Below, piece after piece: positions 33,161 to 34,570 of a DNA stretch of 34,570 nt; within the stretch, counting starts at the first letter, position 1; each line of letters begins with the position of its first letter. The notes below the pieces were generated by a model. That model was not told the origin of the DNA and ran no database searches. It saw nothing but the letters and a program-made list of their open reading frames with translations. The DNA is from Scleromatobacter sp045810285 (GTDB lineage: Bacteria; Pseudomonadota; Gammaproteobacteria; Burkholderiales; Burkholderiaceae_C). The stretch is taken from assembly GCA_045810285.1 (NCBI GenBank), contig JBJMWE010000393.1, forward strand, positions 1 through 34,570, written 5' to 3'. The position numbers and the translations under genes are program-made.

Positions 33161-33233
33161 CGACATGGCGTGTCATCCTGCGCGCAGTCGCAGGATCCAC
33201 CCCTGCCGGGACGTCTCGTCAGCCCGCGGCCGC
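33161..33233 (+). repeat. 73-bp direct repeat, second unit (contains palindrome copy D and recQ 3' end)
   Basis: The near-identical partner of 32975-33047, 186 bp away. The palindrome copy D is at 33172-33198. Positions 33219-33233 belong to recQ: the stop plus four codons. Confidence 0.85.
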
Positions 33234-34570
33234 TTCCAGCACCCGCAGGATCTCGCGCCCGTACGCCTCGAGCTTCTTCGCGCCGACGCCGCTGATGCCC
33301 GACAACTCGTCGAGCGAGGACGGCGCCTGCTGCGCCATCTGCGCCAGCGTGGCGTCGTTGAAGACGATGTAGGCCGGCAGGTTGTGCTCGCGCGCGACCT
33401 CCGAGCGCCAGGCGCGCAGCGCGGCGAAGCGCTGGTCGCCGGCGGCGTCGAGCTTGATCGGCGCCGACGTGCTGCGGCCGGTCGAACCGGTCGCGCGGCG
33501 CGTGCGGCCGGAACCCTTGGGCGCCTCGCGCTGCTCCCGCAGGAGGATGGTGACCTCGCCCTTGAGCACGGCGCGCGCGCTGTCGGTCAGCACCAGCGTG
33601 TTGTACTCGCCTTCCGACTGCAGGTGGCCCAGCGACAGCAGTTGGCGGATCACGCCGCGCCAATGCTGCTCGGACCACTTCGCGCCGATGCCGAAGGTCG
33701 ACAGCTCGCCGTGGCCGTGCTGCTTGGTCTTGTCGGTGACCTTGCCGCGCAGCACGTCGATGAGGTGGCCGGCGCCGAAGGACAGGCCCGAGTGCTGGCG
33801 GAAGCGGTAGACGGTGGACAGCGCCATGCGCGCGGCCTCCGTCGCATCCCAGGTGGCGGGCGGGTTCAGGCAGTTGTCGCAATTGAAGCAGCGAACCCCC
33901 ACGCTCCCTTCGGTCGCTGCCCCCCGAGGGGCCTCGCCACCGCCCGGGAGACCCGGATCGGCGGCGCCGCGATAGGACTCGCCGAAATACGCGAGCAGCC
34001 GCACGCGCCGGCAGTCGTGCGCCTCGGCCAGCGTCAGCAGCGCGTCGAGCTTGCCGCGCTGGAGCTTCTTGAACTCCTCGCCGGCCGGGCTCTCGTCGAT
34101 CATGCGACGCTGGTTGACGACGTCGGCCAGGCCGTAGGCCATCCAGGCGTCGGCGGGCGCGCCGTCGCGGCCTGCGCGGCCCGTTTCCTGGTAGTAGCCT
34201 TCGATGTTCTTGGGCAGGTCCAGGTGGGCGACGAAGCGCACGTCGGGCTTGTCGATGCCCATGCCGAACGCGATGGTGGCGCACATCACGAGGCCGTCCT
34301 CGCGCAGGAAGCGATCCTGGTGGCGGCGCCGGACATCGGCGTCGAGCCCGGCGTGGTAGGGCAGGGCCCGGATGCCCTCGCCGTCGAGCCAGGCGGCGGT
34401 CTCCTCGACCTTCTTGCGGCTCTGGCAGTAGACGATTCCCGCGTCGCGCTCGTGCTCGTCGCGCAGGAAGCGCAGCAGCTGGCGGCGGGCCTCGTCCTTC
34501 TCGACGATGGTGTAGCGGATGTTCGGGCGGTCGAAGCTCGAGATGAACTCGCGCGCCTGCTGCAGCGCGA
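33219..34570 (-). CDS. recQ: ATP-dependent DNA helicase RecQ, 3' part (N-terminus beyond window)
   Basis: SF2 3'-5' helicase of recombination repair that cooperates with topoisomerase III. The visible 449 residues enter in the second RecA-like domain (FISSFDRPNIRYTIVEK, GIVYCQSRKKVEETAAWL, YHAGLDADVRRRHQ) and continue through helicase motifs V and VI (TIAFGMGIDKPDVRFVAH, YYQETGRAGRDG). The zinc region then has its cysteines in DCRRVRLLAYFGE and CFNCDNC, followed by the winged-helix RQC domain and a C-terminal HRDC domain (QRFAALRAWRSEVAREHNLP). Between YFGE and CFNC stand 29 residues where E. coli has about five. The frame is open to the window edge. The Walker A and DEAH motifs lie outside the window. 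Confidence 0.96.
   Translation of the reverse strand, partial: ALQQAREFISSFDRPNIRYTIVEKDEARRQLLRFLRDEHERDAGIVYCQSRKKVEETAAWLDGEGIRALPYHAGLDADVRRRHQDRFLREDGLVMCATIAFGMGIDKPDVRFVAHLDLPKNIEGYYQETGRAGRDGAPADAWMAYGLADVVNQRRMIDESPAGEEFKKLQRGKLDALLTLAEAHDCRRVRLLAYFGESYRGAADPGLPGGGEAPRGAATEGSVGVRCFNCDNCLNPPATWDATEAARMALSTVYRFRQHSGLSFGAGHLIDVLRGKVTDKTKQHGHGELSTFGIGAKWSEQHWRGVIRQLLSLGHLQSEGEYNTLVLTDSARAVLKGEVTILLREQREAPKGSGRTRRATGSTGRSTSAPIKLDAAGDQRFAALRAWRSEVAREHNLPAYIVFNDATLAQMAQQAPSSLDELSGISGVGAKKLEAYGREILRVLEAAAG
33891..33977 (-). repeat. Probable in-frame repeat insertion inside recQ
   Basis: These 29 codons code for a Gly/Ala-rich stretch (PGGGEAPRGAATEGSVGV within it) between YFGE and the CFNCDNC zinc cysteines. 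On the plus strand the DNA reads CTCCCTTCGGTCGCTGCC then CCCCGAGGGGCC, with a small GCCCC/GGGGC hairpin. I recall very similar sequences as dispersed intergenic repeats in Burkholderiales, but cannot confirm here. Confidence 0.55.

Larger units (their letters stand above)
32827..33218. other. Repeat-rich spacer between the transporter and recQ
   Basis: This 392-bp spacer contains three copies of the dispersed palindrome and two copies of a 73-bp unit (32975-33047 and 33161-33233). I find no gene in it; the open frames across it are short and repeat-derived. Confidence 0.7.

Noticed and set aside
1..34570. CRISPR arrays, prophage, insertion sequences or toxin-antitoxin pairs
   Set aside because: I found no regularly spaced repeats, no transposase or integrase motifs and no small toxin-antitoxin pair; the repeats present are palindromes and a local duplication.

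Overview
The window is very GC-rich (roughly 70 % by eye) chromosomal DNA from a proteobacterium. The gene set points to a betaproteobacterium of the order Burkholderiales, probably near Roseateles/Mitsuaria/Rubrivivax. The clues are the rsmB-DUF4390-ntrY-short ntrX cluster, a birA gene without a DNA-binding domain next to a topB/SET-domain pair, a Burkholderiales-type tRNA-Phe, and the repeats near the right end. I saw no phage, transposase, integrase, CRISPR or plasmid gene. It is a core-genome stretch with a few accessory genes. The assignment rests on recalled gene orders and sequences, not on a search.

Layout. 1-1659, minus strand: SET-domain methyltransferase, biotin protein ligase and the start of a membrane-anchored protein. 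1767-4352: DNA topoisomerase III, divergent from the SET gene across a tract of alternating purines and pyrimidines. 4501-6053: two related outer-membrane barrel proteins. 6269-7549: proA. 7554-9676: an unknown lipoprotein and, divergently, a secreted phospholipase A2-like protein. 9741-11011: queC overlapping a LemA-like gene. 11319-16450: a TonB-dependent receptor and an S9 prolyl-oligopeptidase-type peptidase, separated by a clear terminator. 16538-17755, minus: folE followed after 9 bp by a BLUF blue-light receptor gene. 17957-23113: rsmB, DUF4390, ntrY, ntrX. 23219-23294: tRNA-Phe(GAA) with a terminator.

23370-28754 is less familiar: a J-domain protein, a 94-residue unknown protein, a 176-residue unknown protein carrying an LNPQPLPP motif, and a large seven-kelch lipoprotein. 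28964-31889 holds an IclR regulator, an EAL phosphodiesterase with a C-terminal sensor region, and yaeQ. 31930-34570, minus: an EamA transporter, a repeat-rich spacer and the 3' part of recQ.

Genes that appear to work together: the TonB receptor and S9 peptidase (possible peptide uptake and cleavage), folE with the BLUF sensor (pterin synthesis beside blue-light sensing), queC with the lemA-like gene (translationally coupled), and rsmB-DUF4390-ntrYX (co-directional, ending in a two-component system). The most unusual signals are a 29-codon stretch in the zinc region of RecQ that looks like an in-frame repeat insertion, a 73-bp duplication that copies the recQ 3' end, a dispersed palindrome in four copies, the folE-BLUF pair, and a recurrent -10-like element 6-7 nt before start codons that suggests leaderless transcripts.
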